From JBEEFP01 sp041166085 (lineage in GTDB: Bacteria > Actinomycetota > Acidimicrobiia > Acidimicrobiales > JAFATL01), in the NCBI GenBank assembly GCA_041166085.1, contig JBEEFP010000062.1, positions 9,632-73,631 on the forward strand: 64,000 nucleotides of DNA, given 5' to 3'. Both the position numbers and the translations under genes were made by a program. This document shows positions 31,629-40,115 of this stretch, piece after piece; positions within the stretch are counted from its first letter, which is position 1, and each line of letters opens with the position of its first letter. The notes under the pieces are model-generated. The model was not told where the DNA came from. It searched no databases and worked only from the letters and a program-made list of their open reading frames with translations.

Positions 31629-33269
31629 CTACCCAGGCGGGGGCGTGATGACAACCGACGCCGGCTCGGTTCCGAGATCGACCACCACCGTCGTGGCTCC
31701 TCGGCAGAGGGTGAGGCGAGCCCGCTCGTGGTCCACGTCGACGCGCACGAGATCCATGCGACCGTCGCGCAGTTCGGCACGGCCGCGCCGCAACGCAATG
31801 AGCGAGCGGTACCACTCCAGCATCTCGGCGTGCTGCGGCTGGGCCAGCTCGGCCCAGTCGAGCTTCGACCGTTCGTAGGTCTCGGGCGCCTGCGGGTCGG
31901 GCACGTCCTCGGGTCGCCACCCGAACGACGAGAACTCACGCCGCCGCCCCTCACGCACCGCCTCGGCGAGCTCGGGGTCGTGGTGGTCGGTGAAGTACTG
32001 GAAGGGCGTCGACGCGGCCCACTCCTCGCCCTGGAACACCATGGGCACGAACGGCGACGTCATCACGAGTGCCGCACCGGCCCGCACCCGGTCCAATGAC
32101 GCGACGTGGCCGATGCGCTCGCCCGTCGCGCGGTTGCCGACCTGGTCGTGGTTCTGGATGTAGCCGAGGAACCGCCAGCCGGGAACGGCCCCGGGCCGAC
32201 GCCCATGTCGTCGTCGCCTGAAGTGCGAGTGCTCGCCCGCGTAGACGAAGGCCCGCCGCAGCGCGGTTGCGACCTCATCCAGCTGCCCGAAGTCGGCGTA
32301 GTAGCCCGAGTGCTCGCCCGTGAGCACCGCGTGGAGGGCGTGATGCAGGTCGTCGCTCCACTGCGCGTCGAGCCCGTAGCCACCCGCCTCCCGACGCCAC
32401 ACCAGGCGCGGATCGTTGAGATCGCTCTCCGCGATGAGATGCAGCGGGCGTCCGACCGACGCGGCCAGGTCCGCGACCTCGATCGCCAGCTGCTCGAGCA
32501 GGTGCACGGCGGACGTGTCGACGATGGCGTGCACGGCGTCGAGCCGCAGCCCGTCGAGGTGGTAGTCCCGGAACCACATGAGCGCGTTGTCCACGAAGAA
32601 CCGCCGCACCTCGTCGCTGTCGGGCCCGTCGAGGTTCACCGCCTCGCCCCATGGTGTGGCGTAGCGATCGGTGAAGTACGGCCCGAAGTCCCGCAGGTAG
32701 TTGCCCGATGGACCCACGTGGTTGTAGACGACGTCGAGCACGACGCCGACCCCGCGCGCGTGGCACGCGTCGACCAGCCGCTTGAGACCGTCCGGTCCCC
32801 CATAGGCGTGGTGCGGCGCGTACAGGTCCACACCGTCGTAACCCCACCCGCGATCGCCCGGGAACTCGGCGACCGGCATGAGCTCGACCACGTCCACGCC
32901 CAACGCGACGAGGTGGTCCAGCCGCCCGATGACACCGTCGAACGTGCCCTCCGGGCTGAACGTGCCGACGTGCAGCTCGTACATCACCGCTGATGGCAGA
33001 TGGACGCCGCGCCATGCCTGATCGGTCCAAGGAAACCTGGCGTGATCGACGACCCGCGATGGCCCGTCCACGCCGTCGGGTTGCCATGGCGACCGGGGGT
33101 CGGGTCGGGGCGGCCCACCGTCGAGTGAGAAGGCGTAGGTCTCGGTCTCGGTCTCGGTCTCGGCCTCGTGCCAACCGTCGGCCGTGGCGTGCATCGGCAC
33201 CCGCCGGTCCTCGTCCACGACCAGCTCGACCCGCTCGGCCCGCGGCGCCCACACCCGGAACGCGGTCAT
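31629..33269 (-). CDS. treZ: Malto-oligosyltrehalose trehalohydrolase
   Basis: 546 residues, GH13 family: releases free trehalose from maltooligosyl-trehalose. An N-terminal CBM48-like region (FRVWAPRAERVELVVDEDR) precedes the catalytic barrel. Conserved regions are DVVYNHVGPSGNYL (I), GLRLDAVHAI with the nucleophilic Asp (II), LIAESDLNDPR with the acid Glu (III) and FLGYIQNHDQVGNR (IV). Family GH13 TreZ marks such as VMYELHVGTFSPEGTFDG are clear. The ATG overlaps the treY stop (ATGA). Codons 35-43 encode an ETETETETE run from a hexanucleotide repeat. Confidence 0.96.
   Translation of the reverse strand: MTAFRVWAPRAERVELVVDEDRRVPMHATADGWHEAETETETETYAFSLDGGPPRPDPRSPWQPDGVDGPSRVVDHARFPWTDQAWRGVHLPSAVMYELHVGTFSPEGTFDGVIGRLDHLVALGVDVVELMPVAEFPGDRGWGYDGVDLYAPHHAYGGPDGLKRLVDACHARGVGVVLDVVYNHVGPSGNYLRDFGPYFTDRYATPWGEAVNLDGPDSDEVRRFFVDNALMWFRDYHLDGLRLDAVHAIVDTSAVHLLEQLAIEVADLAASVGRPLHLIAESDLNDPRLVWRREAGGYGLDAQWSDDLHHALHAVLTGEHSGYYADFGQLDEVATALRRAFVYAGEHSHFRRRRHGRRPGAVPGWRFLGYIQNHDQVGNRATGERIGHVASLDRVRAGAALVMTSPFVPMVFQGEEWAASTPFQYFTDHHDPELAEAVREGRRREFSSFGWRPEDVPDPQAPETYERSKLDWAELAQPQHAEMLEWYRSLIALRRGRAELRDGRMDLVRVDVDHERARLTLCRGATTVVVDLGTEPASVVITPPPG
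33139..33168 (-). repeat. In-frame hexanucleotide tandem repeat in treZ
   Basis: Five copies of GTCTCG (the last GCCTCG) occupy 33139-33168. They are read on the minus strand as alternating Glu-Thr codons. Because the unit is 6 nt, changes in copy number would keep the frame and only lengthen a loop between N-terminal strands. Confidence 0.85.
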
Positions 33270-35932
33270 CGCCGAACCAACAACGCGACCGGGAACTCGG
33301 CCAGCAGCTCGCCCACCGCGACCAACCCCCCGCGCACCTCCGCACCCGTGAGCGCGTCGCGCCAGTCGCCCTCCGGGAGCTCGAGGGTCGTGTCCCGCCA
33401 CCGGCGAGCAGCCAGGCCGAGCACCAGTCGGGGGACGACGACCGCGCACCCGCCGCCCCGAACGAACGCAACCGCGTGCTCGGCCGACGCGCCGGTCGCG
33501 TGCAGCGGCTCGTACGACGCGCCCGGCCCGAGCAGGTCGGGCCGCTCCTTCCGTAACCGCAACGCCCGATGGGTCACGAGCAGTTTGGGGTGGATGTCCC
33601 CCACCCCTTCCGACTTCTGGACACTCAGGTGCGGCATGCGCACCTCAGTGTCCAGAAGTCGGGTGAGTTCCTGGCGGCGCAGATCGAAGTCAACGGGGCG
33701 GCGGTTGTCGGGGTCGACGAGGCTGAGGTCCCAGAGCTCGGTGCCCTGGTAGACGTCGGGCACGCCGGGCGAGGTGAGCTTGAGCAGCTGTTGCGACAGC
33801 GCAGTGAGGTGGCCCGGCTCGGTGAGCCGGGCCACGAAGCCCTCGAGGTCGATCCCGAAGTCGGGGTCGGCGTACACGGCTCGCACGAAGTCGGCGACCG
33901 CCTCGTCGTACGCCGGATCGGGGTCGGTCCACGACGTGTGGGTCTTGGCCTCCTTCGTCGCCTTCTCCATGTACGCGAGGGCCCGCTCCAGCTCCAACGG
34001 CCAGGCCCCGACCATGGTCTGGTACAGCAGGTACTCGGCCGCCGGGTCAGGCCACCCGTTGCGGCGATGGCGTTCGTTGGTGGTGCGCCATCGACGCACC
34101 GTCTCGGCCCAGTGCCCGGGGATCTCCGACAGCAGCGAGATGCGGGCGCGCACGTCCTCACTCCGCTTCGTGTCATGCGTCGACGTGGCCAGCATCGTCG
34201 CGGGCCACCGCTCGGCCGCCTCCGCGTTGGCGGCGTGGAACGCCGCCACGGACACCCCGAACCGCCCGGGGTCGCCGCCGACCTCGTTGAGCGATACGAG
34301 ACGCACGAAGGTGTAGAAGGCGGTGTCCTCCACGCCCTTGGCCATGGCGGGACCAGTGAGTTGCTGGAAGCGCATGACCAGCTCGCCCTCGGCGACGCCG
34401 GTGACCCGGAGCAGCAGCAGGTCCTCGAGGAACGACAGCAGGTCGCCGTCGATGTCCGTCCTCGACTCCCGGGCGCGGGCGACGGCGGCGGTGACCACCG
34501 CGACATCGTCGTCATCGACCTCGCCGCGCTCTGCGACGACATAGGCGCGGTAGACGGGAAAGGCCACGACCACCGCTCGCAACGCGTCGATGAGCTCGCG
34601 CCGCGTGTAGTCGCGAAAGCGCCGGTTGCTCTCGCACACCCGAGCGAAGGCCTCGGCCAGCCTGTGCACGTCGGCCGCGAGCACCCTGCGCACGACGAAG
34701 TCCTTCTTCTCGCGCACGGCCGCGTCCCACTCGGGATCCTCGCCGGCGAGCTCGGCGACGAGCGCGTCGAACGGAGCCTGTCCCGCCGGGTCCACGAACA
34801 GACCACCCAGCCGGTTGAGGAAGTCGTACCCCGTCGTGCCGGCCACCGGCCACGACCGCCGGAGCGCTTCACCGGGTTCGAGGATCTTCTCGACGACGGT
34901 CCACGCTCCCCCCGTCGCTTCGGCCAGGCGGGTGAGGTACCCCTCCGGATCGCGCAAGCCGTCGGGGTGATCGATGCGCAGGCCGTCGAGTTGGCCCTCC
35001 CGCACCCAGCGCAGCACCAGGGCGTGGGTGTCCGCGAACACGAGCTCGTCCTCGGTGCGCAGGCCCACGAGCGACGTGATGTCGAAGAAGCGGCGGTAGT
35101 CGAGCTCCTCCTGGGCGGTGCGCCAGTACGCGAGCCGGTAGTTCTGCCGCTCCAGCAGCGCGTCGAAGGCGTCGGCGTCGCGATTGAGGTCGGCCACCAC
35201 GGCGTCGACCGCCGCCGCGACGTCGTGCTCGTCGTCCAGCAACCGCGCCAGCTGGCCCCGCAGCACCTCCTTGTCGCGGTGGCGGGCATCGATGTTGACC
35301 CTGTCTCGAAGGGTTGCGATGGGCAGCCGGCCGAAGCCCGCGGCCAGCGACTCGAGCTCGGCCGAGCCACACCGGTGGGCGGCCCGCTCCAGGAGATCGT
35401 CGAGCGATCGCGGCGCGACGGGGGCCTCGTGCTCGTGGTAGCGGACGACGAAGGCTCCCGCCTCGCGCACGAGCTCCATCTCGCCCGCCTCGAGCACCCG
35501 GCCGTAGTGGTCGCCGAGCACAGGCAGCAGCACGCGGTCGCGCAGCTTGGACTCGGGCGGATCCCAGTCCACGTCGAAGTACCGGGCGTACATCGACGCC
35601 GGGCCGTTCTCGAGCACGTCCCACCACCACCGGTTGTCCCGGCCTGCGATGGCCATGTGGTTGGGGACGATGTCGAGCACCTGCCCGAGGCCGTGCTGCT
35701 CGAACGCCTTCACCATCCGCGCATGGGCCTCGGCCCCGCCCAGCTCCTCGTTGACCCTCGAGTGGTCCACCACGTCGTAGCCGTGCGTGCTGCCCGGCGC
35801 GGCCTGCAGGTACGGCGAGCAGTACACGTGGGTCACGCCCAGCTCGGCGAGATAGGGCGCGACGGCAGCCGCCTCGTCGAAGCCGAACCCGGGCCGGAGC
35901 TGCAGCCGGTATGTGGAGAGCGGCGTTCGCAA
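33266..35932 (-). CDS. treY: Maltooligosyl trehalose synthase
   Basis: 888 residues, GH13 family: rearranges the reducing-end alpha-1,4 bond of maltodextrin to alpha,alpha-1,1, forming maltooligosyl-trehalose. The N-terminus STYRLQLRPGFGFDEAAAVAPYL is diagnostic. Catalytic regions include DIVPNHMA, GLRIDHPDGLRDPEGYL and the C-terminal TSPGVPDVYQGTELWDLSLVDPDNRRPVDF. The start is TTG, directly before the conserved motif. Within the C-terminal part, residues 757-775 are encoded by a palindromic element (33609-33663). It is longer than typical TreY proteins (about 770). It lies between glgX (5 nt upstream) and treZ (overlap). Confidence 0.95.
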   Translation of the reverse strand: MRTPLSTYRLQLRPGFGFDEAAAVAPYLAELGVTHVYCSPYLQAAPGSTHGYDVVDHSRVNEELGGAEAHARMVKAFEQHGLGQVLDIVPNHMAIAGRDNRWWWDVLENGPASMYARYFDVDWDPPESKLRDRVLLPVLGDHYGRVLEAGEMELVREAGAFVVRYHEHEAPVAPRSLDDLLERAAHRCGSAELESLAAGFGRLPIATLRDRVNIDARHRDKEVLRGQLARLLDDEHDVAAAVDAVVADLNRDADAFDALLERQNYRLAYWRTAQEELDYRRFFDITSLVGLRTEDELVFADTHALVLRWVREGQLDGLRIDHPDGLRDPEGYLTRLAEATGGAWTVVEKILEPGEALRRSWPVAGTTGYDFLNRLGGLFVDPAGQAPFDALVAELAGEDPEWDAAVREKKDFVVRRVLAADVHRLAEAFARVCESNRRFRDYTRRELIDALRAVVVAFPVYRAYVVAERGEVDDDDVAVVTAAVARARESRTDIDGDLLSFLEDLLLLRVTGVAEGELVMRFQQLTGPAMAKGVEDTAFYTFVRLVSLNEVGGDPGRFGVSVAAFHAANAEAAERWPATMLATSTHDTKRSEDVRARISLLSEIPGHWAETVRRWRTTNERHRRNGWPDPAAEYLLYQTMVGAWPLELERALAYMEKATKEAKTHTSWTDPDPAYDEAVADFVRAVYADPDFGIDLEGFVARLTEPGHLTALSQQLLKLTSPGVPDVYQGTELWDLSLVDPDNRRPVDFDLRRQELTRLLDTEVRMPHLSVQKSEGVGDIHPKLLVTHRALRLRKERPDLLGPGASYEPLHATGASAEHAVAFVRGGGCAVVVPRLVLGLAARRWRDTTLELPEGDWRDALTGAEVRGGLVAVGELLAEFPVALLVRR
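33609..33663. repeat. Long palindrome inserted in the treY coding frame (family C)
   Basis: The arms 33610-33633 and 33639-33662 pair over 24 bp with one mismatch around a 5-nt loop (GCATG). Read on the minus strand it is open and encodes the residues around LLDTEVRMPHLSVQKS of TreY, between the conserved NRRPVD segment and the KLLVTHRALRLR helix. The outer arm CCGACTTCTGG differs from families A and B in sequence but has the same size and shape. Confidence 0.85.
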
Positions 35933-35937
35933 GCGGG

Positions 35938-38046
35938 TCAGTAGACCCGCTTCAGGACCGTCACCGTGCGGCCCTCGACCTCGAGCTCCTCGCCCGCCTT
36001 CACCATGCGCTCACCGGGCTCGAGGAGCGGGGCGGAGGTGTCGATGACCACGTCCCAACGATCCCCCCACGGGCCTTCGGGGAAACGGAAGCTGAGTGGT
36101 TCGTCGTTGCCGTGGAACAGCAGGAAGAAGCTGTCGTCCTGCACCGGCTCGCCGCGCGGACTGGGGCTCGGGATGGCCTCGCCGTTCAGGAACACCGAGA
36201 TCGACCGCGCGTAGCCCTTGGCCCAGTCCTCCTCCGACATGCGGTCCCCCTCAGGTGTGAACCACGCGATGTCACTCACGTCGGAGCCGTGGATGGGGCG
36301 CCCCTGAAAGAACCGGCGGCGCCGGAAGACGGGATGGTCGCGCCGCAGCTTGGACAGCTTCTCGGTGAACTCGAGCAGGGCCCAGTTCTCCCGCTCGTCG
36401 TCCCAGTGGAACCACGACACGTCGTTGTCCTGCGCGTACCCGTTGTTGTTGCCACCCTGTGACCGACCCATCTCGTCGCCGCCGAGGAGCATGGGGACGC
36501 CCTGCGAGAGGAACAGGGTCGCGAGGAAGTTGCGCTTCTGCTTCTCGCGGCACGCCAGCACCTCGAGGTCCTCGGTCGGACCCTCGACCCCGCAGTTCCA
36601 CGAGCGGTTGTGGCTTTCCCCGTCCTGGTTGTCCTCGCCATTGGCCTCGTTGTGCTTCTCGTTGTACGAGACGAGATCGGCGAGGGTGAAGCCGTCATGG
36701 GCGGTGACGAAGTTGATGCTGGCGAACGGACTGCGCCCCGTGCCCCCGTAGAGGTCGGAGCTCCCGGTGAGCCGGTAGCCCATCTCCGCCAGCGTCTGGT
36801 CCTCGCCCCGCCAGAAGTCGCGCACCGCGTCGCGGTACTTGCCGTTCCACTCCGACCACTGCGGCGGGAAGTTGCCGACCTGATAGCCGCCCTCGCCGAC
36901 GTCCCACGGTTCGGCGATGAGCTTGACCTGGTTGACGACGGGATCCTGCTGGATGAGATCGAAGAAGGCGGACAGGCGGTCGACGTCGTGCAGCTCGCGC
37001 GCCAGCGTGGCGGCCAGGTCGAACCGGAAGCCGTCCACGTGCATCTCGGTGACCCAGTACCGCAGGCTGTCCATGATGATCTGCAGCACGTGCGGGTTCC
37101 GCATGTTCAGGCTGTTCCCGGTGCCGGTGTAGTCCGTGTAGAAGCGCTGGTCGTCGGGCTCGAGCCGGTAGTAGGCGGCGTTGTCGATCCCCCGGAACGA
37201 CAGCACCGGGCCCATGTGGTTGCCCTCCGCCGTGTGGTTGTACACGACGTCGAGGATCACCTCGATGCCCGCCTGGTGCAGGAGCTTGACCATCTGCTTG
37301 AACTCCTGGACCTGGTTGCCGGTCTGGCCGCTCGAGCTGTACTCGTTGTGCGGCGCCAGGAACCCGATGGAGTTGTAGCCCCAGTAATTGCGCAGCCCCT
37401 TCTCCACCAGCACGGCGTCGTGCACGAACTGATGGACGGGCATGAGCTCGACGGCGGTCACGCCGATGCGCTTCAGGTGCTCGATCACCGCCGGGCTCCC
37501 GAGCCCGGCGTAGGTCCCGCGTTGGGCCTCGGGGACCTCCGGATGCTGGATGGTCAGGCCCTTGACGTGTGCCTCGTAGATCAGGGTCTCGTGGAACGGC
37601 GTCCGGGGGTGGCGGTCGTTGTCCCAGTCGAAGAAGGGGTTGGTGACGACCGCCTTGGGCATGAAGTGGGCGCTGTCGTCGTCGTTGCGACTGTCGGGAT
37701 CACCGAAGGTGTACGGGAACACCGCTTGGCCCCACTCGACCTGGCCCTCGAACGCCTTGCCGTAGGGGTCGAGCAGCAGCTTGGCCGGATTGCAGCGGTG
37801 CCCGTGCTCGGGCTGGTAGGGGCCGTGGATCCTGAAGCCGTAGCGCTGGCCCGGGCCCACGTTCGGGATGTAGCCGTGCCAGCAGTACGCCGTCGACTCC
37901 GGCAGGTCGATGCGGGTCTCGGTGCCGTCTTCGTCGAACAGGCACAGCTCGACACGGTCGGCGATCTCACTGAACAGCGAGAAGTTCGTACCCATCCCGT
38001 CGTAGTTCGCCCCGAGCGGGAAGGGCTGTCCCGGCCACACCTGCAT
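35938..38046 (-). CDS. glgX: Glycogen debranching enzyme (TreX/GlgX)
   Basis: 702 residues, GH13 isoamylase-type debranching enzyme: cleaves alpha-1,6 branches of glycogen so that TreY can use the linear chains. An N-terminal CBM48 domain (PLGANYDGMGTNFSLFSE) precedes the barrel. Catalytic regions are DVVYNHTAEGNHMGP (I), VDGFRFDLAATLAREL with the nucleophile Asp (II), KLIAEPWDVGEGGYQVG with the acid Glu (III) and FVTAHDGFTLADLVSYNEKHN (IV, in part: NFVTAHDGFTLADL). LLGGDEMGRSQGGNNNGYAQD is a GlgX mark. It heads the glgX-treY-treZ operon, the TreX-TreY-TreZ route from glycogen to trehalose, a compatible solute. Confidence 0.96.
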   Translation of the reverse strand: MQVWPGQPFPLGANYDGMGTNFSLFSEIADRVELCLFDEDGTETRIDLPESTAYCWHGYIPNVGPGQRYGFRIHGPYQPEHGHRCNPAKLLLDPYGKAFEGQVEWGQAVFPYTFGDPDSRNDDDSAHFMPKAVVTNPFFDWDNDRHPRTPFHETLIYEAHVKGLTIQHPEVPEAQRGTYAGLGSPAVIEHLKRIGVTAVELMPVHQFVHDAVLVEKGLRNYWGYNSIGFLAPHNEYSSSGQTGNQVQEFKQMVKLLHQAGIEVILDVVYNHTAEGNHMGPVLSFRGIDNAAYYRLEPDDQRFYTDYTGTGNSLNMRNPHVLQIIMDSLRYWVTEMHVDGFRFDLAATLARELHDVDRLSAFFDLIQQDPVVNQVKLIAEPWDVGEGGYQVGNFPPQWSEWNGKYRDAVRDFWRGEDQTLAEMGYRLTGSSDLYGGTGRSPFASINFVTAHDGFTLADLVSYNEKHNEANGEDNQDGESHNRSWNCGVEGPTEDLEVLACREKQKRNFLATLFLSQGVPMLLGGDEMGRSQGGNNNGYAQDNDVSWFHWDDERENWALLEFTEKLSKLRRDHPVFRRRRFFQGRPIHGSDVSDIAWFTPEGDRMSEEDWAKGYARSISVFLNGEAIPSPSPRGEPVQDDSFFLLFHGNDEPLSFRFPEGPWGDRWDVVIDTSAPLLEPGERMVKAGEELEVEGRTVTVLKRVY

Positions 38047-38365
38047 CCGATCAACGTACCCAGTTGCCGTCGGGGCGCTGCGCCCGGAGGTCCGCAGCGG
38101 GAGCGCAGCCGCAGAGCGTGTGTTGTCCTCGGCCTCGGGATGGGTGGGGGGTTCCAGCGGCCTCGAACGCGATCACGCTCTGCGGCTGCTGCTCAACCGA
38201 GAGGGGAGCCTAGACGAGTGGGGGGTCCATCGGTGAACGGTGATTAACGTGGTTGACGAGGCCCAGGAATGCCCATTCGCGTGAGGTAGCCGACCCTGTC
38301 CCGGCGCGACCGTGACGTATGTCGAACCACCAGGACTGCATACGGGCCCCTGGGAGGCGGTGGCC
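38047..38365. other. Divergent intergenic region between glgX and a PAS gene
   Basis: About 319 nt without a convincing gene, holding promoters for the trehalose operon (left) and the PAS protein (right). A 16-bp perfect inverted repeat (38105-38120 with 38174-38189, starting GCAGCCGCAGAGCG) is separated by 53 nt. It could be a pair of regulator half-sites or form a long-looped hairpin. No tRNA or small RNA is recognised. Confidence 0.6.
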
Positions 38366-38761
38366 ATGACCCCTCCGGCCGAAGCAACCGCACGAGAGCC
38401 GTCGGACGACGAGGACATCACCACGGCAGCCGAGGCCATCCTGGCCGTGGAGAACGCAGGACTGGCGTTGGCGGTGCTCTACCCCGACCGCCGCATCGTC
38501 ATGGCCAATCGGGCGATGCGAGAGCTGCTCGGCTACACGTTGGAGGAGTTGGTGGGACGTTCGCTGTCCGACCTCGTCGTCGACGGGACCGACCTCGGCT
38601 CGGATTGGGAGCGGCTCCTGCGCCAGGGCTCCAGCGCCGAGCACCTCTTACGCCTCCGCCACCACAGCGGCGCAACGGTCATCACTCGAGCCGCCGCCGC
38701 CGTCGTCTTCAACGACGACGGGACGCCACGGCTGGTGATCAAGCGGGCGACCGTCGTCTGA
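38366..38761 (+). CDS. Stand-alone single-PAS protein
   Basis: 131 residues consisting of little more than one PAS domain: AEAILAVENAGLALAVLYPDRRIVMANRAMRELLGYTLEELVGRSLSDLV (core NRAMRELLGYTLEELVG), then strands LRLRHHSGATVITRAAAAVVF and a closing RLVIKRATV. No output domain is attached, so it would act by binding a ligand and a partner protein. Two paralogs lie at 53404-53805 and 53816-54184. The ATG at 38366 follows a GGGAGG site; a GTG at 38312 is an alternative. The gene converges with the reductase gene at 17 nt. Confidence 0.85.
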   Translation: MTPPAEATAREPSDDEDITTAAEAILAVENAGLALAVLYPDRRIVMANRAMRELLGYTLEELVGRSLSDLVVDGTDLGSDWERLLRQGSSAEHLLRLRHHSGATVITRAAAAVVFNDDGTPRLVIKRATVV

Positions 38762-38778
38762 CGGACGCGCGGTTCTGT

Positions 38779-39471
38779 TCAGCCGGTCGGTCCGAAGCGC
38801 TCCACCCGGATCTGGTCGGTGGTGACGCCGAGGCTCTGGACCACATCCGTCGCCGCGTCGGCGAAGCCGTTGGATCCGCACACGTAGACGGTGGCGCCGG
38901 AGTCGGGGCGCTTGCCGATGTCGGCCGCTGCGAGGCGGCCGACGGCCCGCGCGAACCCCTCCGGGGCGCGCCGCGTGTACAGGATCGTCGTCTCAGGTCC
39001 CGGCAGCTCGTCGGCGTAGTAGAGGTCCTCCGGAGCTCGCACCGAAACCACGACCCGCAGCAGCTCGGAGCGGCCGAGACGGCGGGCCAGACGCAGCATC
39101 GCCATCACCGGCACCACCCCGGAGCCACCGGCGATGAGCAACGCTGGCGTGTCGCCGTCCCACACGAACCATCCCCCGATAGGACCGCGCACATCGAGGT
39201 CGTCGCCCACCACGACGACGTCGTGGAGGAACGACGACACCTCACCGTCGTCGAGCCGCTCCACCGTGAGCTCGAGCTCGTTGGTCCCGTCCGGCGCCGA
39301 CGCCACCGAGTACGACCGCTGGGCGGTGTAGCCGTCGGGAGCGGTCAGCCGCACCACGTAGTGCTGCCCAGCTCGATGACCGGTGGGCTGCGGGAGCGCG
39401 AGCCTGAATGTCTTGGCGCGCGCCGTCTCGTCGCGCACACTGACGACGGACGCGGGCTGCCATCCGGCCAC
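38779..39471 (-). CDS. Ferredoxin-NADP reductase-like FAD/NAD oxidoreductase
   Basis: 230 residues of the ferredoxin-NADP(+) reductase superfamily. The FAD motif is RSYSVASAPDG, the pyridine-nucleotide motif is LLIAGGSGVVPVMAML, and the C-terminus VYVCGSNGFADAATDVV is typical. It has no 2Fe-2S domain, so it would pass electrons to a separate partner. It starts with GTG, 4 nt after the stop of the molybdenum-cofactor oxidoreductase, and the two almost certainly form a two-component redox enzyme. The start was placed at 39471 because a longer frame lies over that neighbour. Confidence 0.9.
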   Translation of the reverse strand: MAGWQPASVVSVRDETARAKTFRLALPQPTGHRAGQHYVVRLTAPDGYTAQRSYSVASAPDGTNELELTVERLDDGEVSSFLHDVVVVGDDLDVRGPIGGWFVWDGDTPALLIAGGSGVVPVMAMLRLARRLGRSELLRVVVSVRAPEDLYYADELPGPETTILYTRRAPEGFARAVGRLAAADIGKRPDSGATVYVCGSNGFADAATDVVQSLGVTTDQIRVERFGPTG

Positions 39472-39475
39472 GCGG

Positions 39476-40090
39476 TCAGTCGCCCTGGTAGCGCTGTTCG
39501 AGCCAAGGGTCGCCACGGTCGTGGTAGCCGTTGACCTCCCAGAACCCGGGCTCGTCGTGGTCGAGCAGACGCAGGGTCGCGATCCACTTGGCGCTCTTCC
39601 AGAAGTAGAGGTGAGGCACGAGCAGTCGGGCCGGACCACCGTGCTTGCGCGCCAGGGCCTCGCCGTCGACCTCCCACGCCACCCACGCTCTGCCGTCGGT
39701 CACGTCGGCCAATGGCAGGTTGGTGGTGTATCCCGTGTGGGTGATGGCGAGCACGTGGGTGGCGTTCGACCGCGCCCGCGCCACGTCGAGCAGGGTGTCG
39801 ACCGACACGCCCTTCCACATCATCCCGAGCTTCGACCACGTCGTCACGCAATGGATGTCGCCGTCGTAGGTGGACGACGGCAACGCGTGGATCTCGTCCC
39901 AGGTCCAGGTGGTCGGGCGCTCCACCAACCCCTCGATGCCGAAGGTCCACTCGGCGGTGTCCAACCTCGGCGTCGCCTCCGCCGTCAGCACAGGCCACCC
40001 CGAGCCCGTGTCGTACTGACCGGGGGGCAGCCGGGGGTCCCTGTCCCGACTCCGTCCGATGAACCCGCGGGTCACGCGTCGCACGCCCAA
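39476..40090 (-). CDS. Molybdopterin-dependent oxidoreductase, sulfite oxidase-like
   Basis: 204 residues of the oxidoreductase molybdopterin-binding family (YedY/sulfite oxidase fold). The Mo-ligand Cys is in DGDIHCVTTWSKLGMMWKGV, and VPHLYFWKSAKWIATLRLLD matches the rest of the Moco-binding domain. It has no haem or dimerisation domain and no signal peptide, so it is a minimal cytoplasmic form. The physiological substrate is unknown; relatives act on sulfite or on oxidised methionine. The start is TTG, with a GTG two codons later. It is co-transcribed with a flavin reductase. Confidence 0.9.
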   Translation of the reverse strand: MGVRRVTRGFIGRSRDRDPRLPPGQYDTGSGWPVLTAEATPRLDTAEWTFGIEGLVERPTTWTWDEIHALPSSTYDGDIHCVTTWSKLGMMWKGVSVDTLLDVARARSNATHVLAITHTGYTTNLPLADVTDGRAWVAWEVDGEALARKHGGPARLLVPHLYFWKSAKWIATLRLLDHDEPGFWEVNGYHDRGDPWLEQRYQGD

Positions 40091-40115
40091 AGTCAGTCCT
40101 CCCCGTCCGTCGCGG

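Noticed and set aside
33569..35944. Long plus-strand open frame antisense to treY
   Set aside because: TreY on the minus strand has full family motifs; the antisense product has no recognisable domain.
36610..38247. Long plus-strand open frame antisense to glgX
   Set aside because: GlgX on the minus strand has all four GH13 regions; the antisense frame is a G+C-composition artefact.
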